Of a stretch of DNA of 64,000 nucleotides, positions 44,123-53,900 are shown one piece after another. How positions within the stretch are numbered: the stretch's first letter is position 1; every line of letters starts with the position of its first letter. A program made the translations under genes and the position numbers. Source of the DNA: Flavobacterium sp. ACN2 (GTDB taxonomy: Bacteria; Bacteroidota; Bacteroidia; Flavobacteriales; Flavobacteriaceae); contig NZ_MRCM01000012.1 in assembly GCF_002303885.1 (NCBI RefSeq), positions 62,001 through 126,000 of the forward strand. The letters are read 5' to 3'. Below the pieces are notes generated by a model. It was not told where the DNA came from, ran no database searches, and saw only the letters and a program-made list of their open reading frames with translations.

Positions 44123-45607
44123 ATGAAAAAAGGAATATTCATTATCGCCCTTTTATTTTCAGCTCAGATATTCGCTCAGGCGATTTACGAAGATGAAAGA
44201 TACGTACCAGAAACAGATCCGTTGGTTTTGAAAAACTTAGACGAGTGGCAAGGCAAAAAATTTGGTTTGCTAATGCACTGGGGAACTTACAGCCAATGGG
44301 GAATTGTAGAATCTTGGTCTATCTGCCCTGAAGATTACGGATGGTGTGAACGTAAAAAAGGAAGCAATCCGTCTAATTATAATGATTATATTAAAGATTA
44401 CGAAGGTTTAAGAAAAACGTTTAATCCTGTAAAATTTGATCCTGAAAAATGGGCTAAAGCGGCTAAATATGCTGGAATGAAATACATGGTTTTCACTACA
44501 AAACACCATGACGGATTCAACATGTATGATACTAAATATTCTGATTACAAGATTACTAGTAAAGATGTTCCTTTTCATACCAACCCTAAAGCAGATGTGT
44601 TAAAAGAGATTTTCAACTCGTTTAGAGGAGAAGGTATTTCAACAGGAGCTTATTTCTCTAAACCAGACTGGCACAACGAAAATTACTGGGATCCTTATTT
44701 TCCTCCATTCGACAGAAACGTAAATTACGATCCGTCTTTATACCCAGAAAAATGGCAGAAATATGTTGATTTCACTCATAACCAAATCTTAGAAATTCTT
44801 TCTAACTACGGTAAAGTTGATATTTTATGGTTAGATGGAGGATGGGTTAGAAAAAGAGACCAAGTAAACATCAAAGAAAACTACGAGGAGAAATTTACTG
44901 AAAACGAATCTAAAAACGGTTTCATTAAACACAGAGTGGTAGATCAAGATCCAAAAATGGATGAATTGGTTGTAAAAGCGCGTCAGAAACAACCAGGTTT
45001 AATTGTGGTTGATAGAGCGGTTCATGGTAAAAACCAAAACTATTTAACTCCAGAAGGACGTGTTCCTGCTAAAACGTTGCCTTATCCTTGGGAATCTTGT
45101 ATTCCTGCAGGCGGTGGATGGTCTTATTCTCCAGGTGCTGAATATATGACTGGGAGACAAGGTATTCATATGTTGATTGATATTGTAGCTAAAGGCGGAA
45201 ACTTATTATTAAACATTGCTCCAAGTCCAGAAGGAGAATGGGATAAGGGGGCTTACGATTTATTGCAAGCTTACGGAGATTGGATGAAAGTAAACAGCAC
45301 AGCGATTTACAATACAAAACCAATCGAGCCTTACAAAGAAGAAAACATTTGTTTTACACAAAATAAAGCAGGTAATGTATTTGCATTTTATTTAGCTAAA
45401 GAAGGAGAAGATAAAATTCCTGCTGCAGTTACTGTAAAAGCTATCAGTCCTAAAAAGGGAACTAAGATTACAATGTTAGGTTCTAAAACTTCTTTAAAAT
45501 GGACCAAAGAAGGAAACGGATTTAAAGTAATTATTCCAGAAAGTTTAAGAAACAATCTTCCTGCAAAAGAAGCTTGGACTTTAAAAATTGAAGCGATTAA
45601 CAGATAA
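44123..45607 (+). CDS. GH29 alpha-L-fucosidase, second copy
   Basis: A 494-aa exported retaining alpha-L-fucosidase (signal peptide to IFAQ). Motifs: WQGKKFGLLMHWGTYSQWGIVESWSICPEDYGW, YMVFTTKHHDGFNMYDTKYSDYKIT and the nucleophile Asp238 in ILWLDGGWV. It lacks the discoidin domains of the GH29 at 24254 and differs from it through the barrel, so the two belong to separate subgroups. A natural division of labour would be one enzyme for alpha-1,4 Lewis fucose and the other for core alpha-1,3 fucose; this is a hypothesis. The next gene starts 2 bp after the stop codon. Confidence 0.93.
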   Translation: MKKGIFIIALLFSAQIFAQAIYEDERYVPETDPLVLKNLDEWQGKKFGLLMHWGTYSQWGIVESWSICPEDYGWCERKKGSNPSNYNDYIKDYEGLRKTFNPVKFDPEKWAKAAKYAGMKYMVFTTKHHDGFNMYDTKYSDYKITSKDVPFHTNPKADVLKEIFNSFRGEGISTGAYFSKPDWHNENYWDPYFPPFDRNVNYDPSLYPEKWQKYVDFTHNQILEILSNYGKVDILWLDGGWVRKRDQVNIKENYEEKFTENESKNGFIKHRVVDQDPKMDELVVKARQKQPGLIVVDRAVHGKNQNYLTPEGRVPAKTLPYPWESCIPAGGGWSYSPGAEYMTGRQGIHMLIDIVAKGGNLLLNIAPSPEGEWDKGAYDLLQAYGDWMKVNSTAIYNTKPIEPYKEENICFTQNKAGNVFAFYLAKEGEDKIPAAVTVKAISPKKGTKITMLGSKTSLKWTKEGNGFKVIIPESLRNNLPAKEAWTLKIEAINR

Positions 45608-45609
45608 GA

Positions 45610-47862
45610 ATGAAGCCTATGGTTTTAAATATTAAAAATAAATTTGAAACAGCATGTATTTTATACATGCTGTTTTTTAGCATTACTATTTTTGCGCAGG
45701 GACCTGCCGATTTTGTCAATCCGTTTATTGGAACTTCCAATTATGGTGCGGCTTTTCCGGGACCAATTGCACCACGCGGAATGGCAAGTATTAGTCCGTT
45801 TAATGTGGCTGGAGTAAAAAATACGCCTATGGAAAAAGACAGTCAGTGGCTTTCTAATCCGTATGTGAATGAAAATACTTTTTTGACAGGATTTAGTCAA
45901 GTGAATTTAAGCGGAGTTGGCTGTCCAGATTTGGGTGTTATTTTATTGATGCCAACAACTGGAAATGTAGAAATCGATCATTTAAAATACGGTTCAACGT
46001 ATTCTAATGAAGTTGCCAAAGCAGCGTATTACAGCGTAAACATCGACAAATACAAAGTAAAAGGCGAATTTACCACTTCAAAACGAGTGGGCGTGAGCAG
46101 ATTCACTTTCCCGAAAGGGCAATCTAATATTTTATTAAATCTTGGTTTAGGATTAACAAACGAAGAAGGCGCAATGATAAAAGTGGTTTCTTCGACAGAA
46201 ATTGAAGGAATGCGTTCTGTTGGTTCGTTTTGTTACAATAGTCCAGAAGATGCTTATCCGGTTTATTTTGTGGCTCAATTTTCTAAACCTGCCCATAAAT
46301 TTGGAGTTTGGAAAAAACCTGCAAAATACGACGGCGTTGAAGCGCAATGGATGGGGTACAACGGAAAAGCGAGAATAATGGAAAATACCATTAAAACCGT
46401 AGTAGGTGATAGTATTGGAAGTTATTTTACGTATAAATTCGACAAACAAGAAACGGTTGAAGTGAAGATTGGAATTTCGTATGTAAGTATCGAAAATGCC
46501 CGCGAAAACTTAGCAAAAGAAGTTGGTAACAGATCTTTTGATGCAATTTACAAAGAAACCTACAACGAATGGAACGAAGAATTGTCTAAAATTTTGGTTG
46601 AAGGCGGTACCAAAGATGACAATACGATTTTCTACACAGCTTTGTATCACACTTTAATTCACCCAAATATTTTAAATGATATTAACGGACAATATCCCGT
46701 AATCAAAAGAAGTAAAATTGCTAAAACCGATGACACCCGTTATACCGTATTTTCTTTATGGGATACGTACCGAAATGTACATCCATTGATGTCTTTGGTT
46801 TATCCAAAACAGCAATCTGACATGGTAAAAAGTATGTTGACTATGTTTGATGAAAACGGCTGGTTACCCAAATGGGAACTGAATTCGACTGAAACTTTTA
46901 CGATGGTTGGAGACCCTGCAAGTATTGTAATTACAGATACTTATATGAGGGGAGTTCGTGATTATGATGTTAATAAAGCCTATTATGCGATGTTGAAAGG
47001 CGCAGATAATATTGAAAATAATCCGCTTCGTCCTGGATTGAAAGATTATATCAAAGAAGGATATTTAACAACCGACAACAAAGGCCCAGTTTCTACAACT
47101 CAGGAATATAATATTTCAGATTATTCTATTTCGCTTATGGCCAACGAGTTCGGTGACAAAGACAATGTAAAACGTTTTAAAGAACGTTCATTATCCTACA
47201 GAAAATTATTTGATAAAAACTTAAATCTGCTTCGACCAAGAACGGCTGACGGAAAATGGTACGAACCTTTTGATCCTGCTTCTGGAGCTAATTTTGAAGA
47301 AAATGTTGGTTTTATCGAAGGAAATGCTTGGCAGTACGCTTTTATGGTTCCGCATGACATTATTGGATTAAAGAAATTAATGGGTGGTGATCAAGCTTTT
47401 TCGGCGCAATTGCAGAAAATCTTTGATATTAAGCAATTTGATATGGCAAACGAACCAGATATTGCCAATCCGTATTTATTCAATTATGTGAAAGGCGAAG
47501 AATATAAAACTCAGGAAATGGTAAAGAAATTGGTTCGCGAATATTTCAAAAATGAACCAAAAGGATTACCAGGAAATGACGATACAGGCACAATGTCGGC
47601 TTGGTTGGTGTATTCGATGATGGGAATTTACCCAATTTCTCCAGGAGATCCAATTTACACCATTACAACGCCAATGTTTCATAGAGTGACGATCAAATTA
47701 GATCCAAACTATTATAAAAAAGAAAGCATCGTAATTGAAAGACAAGAAAATAATGGTGGGAAAATCAATTCGATTGAGCTAAACGGAAAAACACGTAACA
47801 GCTTCTTTATCTCACATGATGATTTTGTGAATGGAACAAAGCTTAAAGTGATTCAAAACTAA
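45610..47862 (+). CDS. GH92 alpha-mannosidase, second copy
   Basis: A 750-aa exported GH92 enzyme with an uncleaved N-terminal extension before the hydrophobic core (signal to ITIFAQ). Family blocks: DFVNPFIGTSNYGAAFPGPIAPRGMASISPFN, GFSQVNLSGVGCPDLGVILLMP, YTALYHTLIHPNILND, FSLWDTYRNVHPLMSL, EGNAWQYAFMVPHD, NEPDIANPYLFNYV and GNDDTGTMSAWLVYSMMG (655 onward). It diverges from the GH92 at 30589 (GNDDTG rather than GNEDCG, and NYGAAFPG rather than GHGHTYPG), so a different linkage is likely. It is tightly linked to the GH29 (2-bp gap) and GH3 (12-bp gap) genes. Confidence 0.95.
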   Translation: MKPMVLNIKNKFETACILYMLFFSITIFAQGPADFVNPFIGTSNYGAAFPGPIAPRGMASISPFNVAGVKNTPMEKDSQWLSNPYVNENTFLTGFSQVNLSGVGCPDLGVILLMPTTGNVEIDHLKYGSTYSNEVAKAAYYSVNIDKYKVKGEFTTSKRVGVSRFTFPKGQSNILLNLGLGLTNEEGAMIKVVSSTEIEGMRSVGSFCYNSPEDAYPVYFVAQFSKPAHKFGVWKKPAKYDGVEAQWMGYNGKARIMENTIKTVVGDSIGSYFTYKFDKQETVEVKIGISYVSIENARENLAKEVGNRSFDAIYKETYNEWNEELSKILVEGGTKDDNTIFYTALYHTLIHPNILNDINGQYPVIKRSKIAKTDDTRYTVFSLWDTYRNVHPLMSLVYPKQQSDMVKSMLTMFDENGWLPKWELNSTETFTMVGDPASIVITDTYMRGVRDYDVNKAYYAMLKGADNIENNPLRPGLKDYIKEGYLTTDNKGPVSTTQEYNISDYSISLMANEFGDKDNVKRFKERSLSYRKLFDKNLNLLRPRTADGKWYEPFDPASGANFEENVGFIEGNAWQYAFMVPHDIIGLKKLMGGDQAFSAQLQKIFDIKQFDMANEPDIANPYLFNYVKGEEYKTQEMVKKLVREYFKNEPKGLPGNDDTGTMSAWLVYSMMGIYPISPGDPIYTITTPMFHRVTIKLDPNYYKKESIVIERQENNGGKINSIELNGKTRNSFFISHDDFVNGTKLKVIQN

Positions 47863-47874
47863 ACACACACAACT

Positions 47875-50535
47875 ATGTTACAATTAAGAATGAGGAAAAC
47901 GGCCATTATTTTTGTAATGGCTGTTGGTTTTTTTAACCAGACCAACGCCCAGAAAAAGTATCCGTATCAGGATGCCAAATTACCAGTAGAAGAGAGAGTA
48001 CAAGATTTGCTAAGCCGTATGACACTTGAAGAAAAAGTGCGTCAGATGGATATGTATAGAGGAGATTTTTTTAAAGATAAAGAAGATTTTGCTAAAGCTA
48101 AATCGGCAGAAAAAATCGGGAAATTAGGAATTGGAGCGATTCATGATCTTTATCCGCGTTCAGCGAAAATGATCAACGATCTTCAAACCAATGTAATCAA
48201 AGGAAACCGTTGGGGAATTCCAGCTTTGATTATGTGTGAAATGCTTCATGGATATTTAGACGAAGGAAGTACCGCTTTCCCAATGAACATTGGACTTGGA
48301 GCAACTTGGGATGTTGCCGTGATGGACAAAGTAGGTAAAGTAATTGGTATGGAAGCCAGAGCTCATGGAGTTCATTTTGGATTTGGACCAAATTTAGATT
48401 TAGGGCGCGAACCAAGATGGGGACGTGTTGCTGAAACTTTTGGTGAAGATGCTTTCTTGAACAGCGAAATTGGTTTGGCTTTCATTAAAGGATTGCAAGG
48501 AGACGATTTAAAATCGGATCGTTCTATTATTGCAGAACCTAAACACTTTGCCGTTCACGGTATTCCGCAAGCGGGAGGGAATTCTTCGCCAATTTTAGTT
48601 GGAGAGCGTTCAGCAAGAGAAGATCATTTGCCATCTTTCCAAAAAGCATTTACAAAAGGCGGTGCTTTAGGAACAATGTGTGCGTATTCTGAATTGGACG
48701 GAATTCCTTGTGCTGCAAATCACTGGTTATTAACAGATGTTTTAAGAAAAGAATGGGGCTTTAAAGGAATTGTAGTTTCAGATTTAGGAGCTATTAAATA
48801 CATTCAAACGACTCATAAAGTGGCTGATTCTCCAAAAGATGCTATTAGAGAAGCAGTTTCTTCTGGAGTTGATATGCAGTTTTATGATTTTAGCAATGAA
48901 TTTTGGCAAAATACCATTATTGAATTGGTAAATGAAAAGAAACTGACAACTGAAAATATCGACCGTGCGGCGGGAGGCGTTTTGCGTTTGAAATTCTTGT
49001 TAGGATTATTTGAAAATCCGTACACAGAAAAAAATCTAATTAAAGAGCGTTTTCATACTCCAGAAAATCAGAAAGTTGCTTTAGAAGCGGCTCAAAAATC
49101 AATGGTTTTATTGAAAAATGAAAACAATATTTTGCCTTTAAGTAAAAATCTTAAAAACATTGCGGTTATCGGGCCAAATGCAAATGCTTCAAGATTGGGA
49201 GGTTATGCTCCGAAGAACAGTGTCGGAATGACAGTTTACGAAGGAGTTAAGGAATTGGTTGGAAAAACGGCTAATGTAGTTTATGAAGAAGGAGTTCCGC
49301 TGATTGTAAAAGGACAAATTATTCCATCTAAATATTTATTTACTCCAGACGAATCTCAAAACGGATTAAAAGGAGAATATTTCAATAACAGAAATCTGGA
49401 AGGAACACCAGCTTTAACTCGTATTGATAGCCAATTAGAGTTTGACTGGCCTTGGGCACCTGGTGATGGTGTGAATGTGGATGATTTTTCTATTAGATGG
49501 ACAGGATTCTTAAAATCGGATCAGGCATTGGATGGTTGGTTAGGTTTAAGTTCTGATGACGGAATCAGAATGTATATCGATGACCAATTGGTAATCGACA
49601 ACTGGACAAAAGGTGCGACAAGCATGGTTACAGTTCCAAAAAATATCGAAAAAGGTAAAAAATACAAAGTCCGCATTGAAATGTGGGAAGGAGGCTGGGG
49701 TGCCAGAGCTCATTTCCGTTGGAATTTAGAAAAAGTAAACTTACAGCCAGCAATTGAAGCAGCTAAAAAAGCAGATGTTGCGATTGTAGTTTTAGGAGAA
49801 TCTAACGAATTGGTAGAAGAAAACAGAGACGTTGCTTCTTTAGACTTATTCGGAATCCAACAGCAATTGATTGAAGAAATTCAAAAAACAGGAACTCCTG
49901 TGGTTTGTGTGTTATTAAATGGCCGCCCGCTTTCTACAAATTGGATTGCTGAAAATATTCCAGCAGTTTTGGAAGGATGGTTTCCAGGAGAATTAGGAGG
50001 AAGAGCTGTAGCCGATGTTTTATTTGGAGATTATAATCCGGGTGGAAGATTACCAATCACAGTTCCGAAATCGGTAGGACAGTTACCTATATATTATAAT
50101 CAAAAACCATCTGCAATACATAAATATGTAGCAGAAAGCGAACATCCTTTATATTCGTTTGGTTACGGATTAAGTTACACGAAGTTTGAATATTCTAATT
50201 TAAAGCTGAATACTTCTGAAATTAAACCAAATGGAGAAATAAAAGTTTCTGTTGATGTTAAAAACATTGGAGACAGAGATGGAGACGAAGTGGTTCAGTT
50301 GTATGTAAATGATGTATATAGTTCTGTAACGACACCAGAGAAAACTTTAAGAGGTTTCAAACGATTAAATATTAAGAAAGGAGAAACTACAACTGTTGAT
50401 TTTACACTTACTAAGGACGAGCTAGGCCTTTATAACAGGGAAATGAAGTATGTTGTAGAGCCTGGAGACTTCGAAGTAATGGTTGGCGGAAACTCATCGG
50501 ATCTTCTAAAAACCAAATTCAAGGTTTCGAACTAA
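47875..50535 (+). CDS. GH3 beta-glycosidase with PA14 insert, candidate beta-xylosidase
   Basis: An 886-aa exported retaining beta-glycosidase. The first ATG is 47875; the one at 47890 (MRKTAIIFVMAVGFFNQTNAQ) gives the more typical signal peptide. The barrel domain (about 35-385) has GPNLDLGREPRWGRVAETFGEDAFL, EPKHFAVHG and the nucleophile Asp303 in GIVVSDLGAI. The alpha/beta sandwich is interrupted by a PA14 domain (about 500-615, GLKGEYFNNRNLEG, SSDDGIRMYIDDQLVIDNWT) and then continues with VLGESNELVEENRDVASLDL. A fibronectin-III-like domain ends it (about 800-880). In plant-type N-glycan clusters a GH3 enzyme removes beta-1,2-xylose; that specificity is inferred here. Confidence 0.9.
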   Translation: MLQLRMRKTAIIFVMAVGFFNQTNAQKKYPYQDAKLPVEERVQDLLSRMTLEEKVRQMDMYRGDFFKDKEDFAKAKSAEKIGKLGIGAIHDLYPRSAKMINDLQTNVIKGNRWGIPALIMCEMLHGYLDEGSTAFPMNIGLGATWDVAVMDKVGKVIGMEARAHGVHFGFGPNLDLGREPRWGRVAETFGEDAFLNSEIGLAFIKGLQGDDLKSDRSIIAEPKHFAVHGIPQAGGNSSPILVGERSAREDHLPSFQKAFTKGGALGTMCAYSELDGIPCAANHWLLTDVLRKEWGFKGIVVSDLGAIKYIQTTHKVADSPKDAIREAVSSGVDMQFYDFSNEFWQNTIIELVNEKKLTTENIDRAAGGVLRLKFLLGLFENPYTEKNLIKERFHTPENQKVALEAAQKSMVLLKNENNILPLSKNLKNIAVIGPNANASRLGGYAPKNSVGMTVYEGVKELVGKTANVVYEEGVPLIVKGQIIPSKYLFTPDESQNGLKGEYFNNRNLEGTPALTRIDSQLEFDWPWAPGDGVNVDDFSIRWTGFLKSDQALDGWLGLSSDDGIRMYIDDQLVIDNWTKGATSMVTVPKNIEKGKKYKVRIEMWEGGWGARAHFRWNLEKVNLQPAIEAAKKADVAIVVLGESNELVEENRDVASLDLFGIQQQLIEEIQKTGTPVVCVLLNGRPLSTNWIAENIPAVLEGWFPGELGGRAVADVLFGDYNPGGRLPITVPKSVGQLPIYYNQKPSAIHKYVAESEHPLYSFGYGLSYTKFEYSNLKLNTSEIKPNGEIKVSVDVKNIGDRDGDEVVQLYVNDVYSSVTTPEKTLRGFKRLNIKKGETTTVDFTLTKDELGLYNREMKYVVEPGDFEVMVGGNSSDLLKTKFKVSN

Positions 50536-50593
50536 AAAGTGTTAAATACCGAATAATTTTAAACGATTTTTAGTTAAAAAAATGAATACAACT

Positions 50594-50637
50594 AAAAAAG
50601 GTCAAAATCTATTAGATTAATAGATTTTGGCCTTTTT
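50594..50637 (+). terminator. Intrinsic terminator between GH3 and susC
   Basis: AAAAAGGTCAAAATCTATTA (50595-50614) pairs with its near-complement at 50618-50637 (one G:U pair, 3-nt loop) and ends in TTTTTT. The SusC/SusD genes therefore need their own promoter. Confidence 0.88.
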
Positions 50638-50684
50638 TATAAGGCAGAGTAGGATTACAAATGAAAACGTTTTCTTTCAATAAA

Positions 50685-50741
50685 TGACCAAAGATTTACC
50701 AACACCTGCGAAAAATTGTCATTTGTCGAAATTATATTTTG
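50685..50741 (+). promoter_or_regulatory. susC upstream region with candidate operator
   Basis: TGACCAAA (50685-50692) and TTTGTCGAAATTATATT (50722-50738) resemble the pair upstream of the GH29 gene at 24151-24193. TATTTTG (50735-50741) is a weak -7-like sequence. The leader to the ATG at 50798 is about 55 nt. Confidence 0.4.
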
Positions 50742-50797
50742 TTAACAGAATGTATTCTTAAGTTTAACATGTTATTAACTCTAAAAAAACAACTAAT

Positions 50798-53700
50798 ATG
50801 ATTAAAAGCGTACTAAAATTACTGTTTGTCATATGCCTTTTTGGGTTCCAAGGCCTACAAGCGCAGACAACAGTAAAAGGAACGATAACAGATGCTCAAA
50901 GCGGAATTCCAATTCCTGGAGCAAATATTATTGTTAAAGGAACTAAAACAAGTGCTTCATCAGATTTTGATGGTAAATACAGCATTAGCGTTCCAAATCA
51001 ATCAGCAGTTTTAGTTTTTACTTACGTAGGATCTTCTACAAAAGAAGTTGCTGTTGGATCACAAACTACAATTAACGTATCATTAGGTCCAGATACGCAG
51101 CAATTAGGAGAGGTAGTCGTTACAGCTCTTGGTATTAAAAGAGAGAAAAAAGCAATTACGTATTCTGCACAAAACGTTTCTGTAGACGAACTTTCTGAAG
51201 CTAGATCATTAAACGTTGCCAACTCACTTTCTGGTAAAGTTGCAGGTCTTAACTTCTCTACAACTTCAAATGGTGTTGGTTCTTCTTCTAGAATTACTTT
51301 AAGAGGTAACAGATCTCTTAACGGAAACAACCAGCCTCTTTATGTAGTAGATGGTGTGCCAATTAGTAACGGAACAACGAATACAAATCCTGATATTGAT
51401 ACAGGAGGAACTACACAACCTGATGGTATTTCTAACATTAACCCAGAAGATATTGCTTCGATGACTGTTTTGAAAGGTCCATCTGCAGCAGCTCTTTACG
51501 GATCTAGAGCATCAAATGGTGTAATCGTAATTACAACTAAATCTGGTAAATCTGGAAAAACTTCAGTTTCGTTATCATCTAACTTTATGGCTTCTTCTGC
51601 TTATAACTTGATGAATTTACAAAACGAGTACGGACAAGGTACAAATGGAAATTATGTTTCTAACTCAAGCTCAAGCTGGGGTGCGCCTTTAGACGGACGT
51701 CAGGTATCTGCTTGGCAGTTGGTTCGTAATCCAAATTATGCAGGACCAGCTACACAAAGCTATTCTCCACAGAAAAACAACGTTATTGATTTCTACAAAA
51801 CAGGATATAACTTAGCAAACACTTTGACTGTTACAGCTGGTAACGAAAAAGCGCAAGGATATTTCTCTTATACTAACACACGTGCTGAAGGTATTGTTGG
51901 CGGAAACCAATTGGACAGACACAATCTTAACTTAAGATTGACTAGTAAAATTACAGACAAATTAACTTTAGACGCAAAAACAAACTACATCGTTCAAGAT
52001 ATCGATAACTTATTGAGAACTGGTGAAGAGTCTATCGGAACATCTGCTTATTTATTACCTCGTAGTATCGCTTACAACGATTACAAAGATTTCGAATATA
52101 TCGATGCTGCAGGACAAAGACAAGTAAACTATTTCCTTGACGAAACTGGAGCTCCAGGAGGAAACCCATTCTGGTCTGCTTTAAGAGATGATGCTCGTAC
52201 AGATAAAAGAAATAGATTTATTGGTTTAGCTTCTCTTAAATATGAGTTTACAAAAACTTTAAGTTTACAAGGTAGAGCTGGTTTAGACCAAATGACAAAC
52301 AAAAATGTAAGAAACAGATATGCAACTGCAGCTTTCAACAGCAACATGGGTTCATACAGTGAATCTTATGAAACAGTAAGCGAATTAAACATTGATGCTT
52401 TACTTTCTTACAATGAAAAATTCGGAGATTTCTCTATCGGTCTTAATGCTGGTGCGAGTTCATTGCAACAAAATAGTTCAGCTTTAAATTCAGGTGGTGT
52501 ATTAAGTAAAAGAAACTTCTTCGCGTTATCAAACGTGCAAACAGTTCAATCTACTTCTACAGCTTCAGAGAAAAGAATTAACTCTGTTTACGGATTTGGT
52601 CAAATTGGTTTCAGAAACTATTTATTCTTAGATTTAACAGCTAGAAATGACTGGTCTTCTACTTTACCAGAAGATTATTTCTACCCATCTTTCGGACTTT
52701 CTGCTGTTCTTTCTGATATGTTTACATTGCCAGAAGTAATTAGTTTTGCAAAATTAAGAGCTTCTTATGCACAAGTGGGTAACGATACAGATCCTTATCA
52801 AACACAACAGAGATTCTCTTACATTGGTGGTAATGGTGGTATGTTATACGGACAAAACACAAAAGCAAATCCAAACTTGAAACCGGAGATTTCTTCTTCT
52901 AATGAGTTTGGTGCTGATGTTAGATTTTTCAACAATCGTTTAGGTTTAGATTTCACATACTTTAAAACATTAACTAACAACCAAATTTTCTACATCAACA
53001 CTCCTGAACCTTCTGGATATTCTAGAGCAATTGTAAACGGTGGAGATATCGAAAATAAAGGTTTTGAGTTCACGCTTAGTGCAACTCCAATTCAAACACA
53101 AAACTTCTCTTGGGATATTACAGCAAACTACGCTTCTTATAAGTCAAAAGTAAAATCTATCTTTGAAGGACGTGATGAATTAGTAATCGGTGAAGGACGT
53201 TTAGTTAGAAGTAAAGTAGTTAAAGGTGGAGAATATGGTGATTTATACATCAAAGGTTTCCAAAGAAATGAAGCTGGAGAAATTTTAGTAAACAGCGCTG
53301 GTATTCCATTAGCAACAAATGGTTTTGATGTTCGTGCTGGTAACTTTAACCCAGATTGGACTGCAGGTTTCAAAAATAACTTCAAATACAAAGATTTCTC
53401 TTTAAGCTTCTTAGTTGACTTTAGAATCGGTGGTGAAGTTATTTCATACACTCAAGCTAGACAAGCTGGTTTAGGGGTAAGTGATATTACTTTGGCAGGA
53501 AGAAATGGTGGAATCGTTGTTGATGGTGTTGTAGATAACGGAAACGGAACTTATACTCAAAATACAACAAGCATCAATGCTGAACAATACTGGACAGCAA
53601 TCGGTCAAAGAACTCCAATTGCAGAGCCATTCGTTTATGATGCTACAAACATCAGATTAAGAGAGCTTGTTTTTGGTTATTCAATGCCAAAACGTTTATT

Positions 53701-53884
53701 AGGTAACTCAGGATTTACAAGCATCGATTTCTCATTAGTAGGTAGAAACTTGTTCTTCTTCTTAAACAAAGCTAAGTACTTTGATCCAGAAGCAGGAGCA
53801 GGTACAGGTAACTTGCAAGGTATAGAATCTTTCAACATTCCATCAACGAGAGATTATGGAGTGAATGTTAAATTTGGATTTTAA
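50798..53884 (+). CDS. SusC/RagA-type TonB-dependent outer-membrane transporter
   Basis: A 1028-aa outer-membrane barrel (signal peptide to GLQAQ). Order: a carboxypeptidase-regulatory-like beta-sandwich (about 23-100, TVKGTITDAQSGIPIPGANIIVKGT), the plug (about 115-235, VVVTALGIKREKKAITYSAQNV, RGNRSLNGNNQPLYVVDGVPI, ASMTVLKGPSAAALYGSRASNGVIVITTKSG), then the barrel ending in YGVNVKFGF with a C-terminal Phe. It imports oligosaccharides with the lid protein SusD encoded 16 bp downstream. Being 3' of the GH3 terminator it is a separate transcript, and it is the only SusC of this type in the window. The imported glycan is inferred to be the cluster's N-glycan fragments. Confidence 0.95.
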   Translation: MIKSVLKLLFVICLFGFQGLQAQTTVKGTITDAQSGIPIPGANIIVKGTKTSASSDFDGKYSISVPNQSAVLVFTYVGSSTKEVAVGSQTTINVSLGPDTQQLGEVVVTALGIKREKKAITYSAQNVSVDELSEARSLNVANSLSGKVAGLNFSTTSNGVGSSSRITLRGNRSLNGNNQPLYVVDGVPISNGTTNTNPDIDTGGTTQPDGISNINPEDIASMTVLKGPSAAALYGSRASNGVIVITTKSGKSGKTSVSLSSNFMASSAYNLMNLQNEYGQGTNGNYVSNSSSSWGAPLDGRQVSAWQLVRNPNYAGPATQSYSPQKNNVIDFYKTGYNLANTLTVTAGNEKAQGYFSYTNTRAEGIVGGNQLDRHNLNLRLTSKITDKLTLDAKTNYIVQDIDNLLRTGEESIGTSAYLLPRSIAYNDYKDFEYIDAAGQRQVNYFLDETGAPGGNPFWSALRDDARTDKRNRFIGLASLKYEFTKTLSLQGRAGLDQMTNKNVRNRYATAAFNSNMGSYSESYETVSELNIDALLSYNEKFGDFSIGLNAGASSLQQNSSALNSGGVLSKRNFFALSNVQTVQSTSTASEKRINSVYGFGQIGFRNYLFLDLTARNDWSSTLPEDYFYPSFGLSAVLSDMFTLPEVISFAKLRASYAQVGNDTDPYQTQQRFSYIGGNGGMLYGQNTKANPNLKPEISSSNEFGADVRFFNNRLGLDFTYFKTLTNNQIFYINTPEPSGYSRAIVNGGDIENKGFEFTLSATPIQTQNFSWDITANYASYKSKVKSIFEGRDELVIGEGRLVRSKVVKGGEYGDLYIKGFQRNEAGEILVNSAGIPLATNGFDVRAGNFNPDWTAGFKNNFKYKDFSLSFLVDFRIGGEVISYTQARQAGLGVSDITLAGRNGGIVVDGVVDNGNGTYTQNTTSINAEQYWTAIGQRTPIAEPFVYDATNIRLRELVFGYSMPKRLLGNSGFTSIDFSLVGRNLFFFLNKAKYFDPEAGAGTGNLQGIESFNIPSTRDYGVNVKFGF

Positions 53885-53900
53885 TTAAAAAAGAGACATC

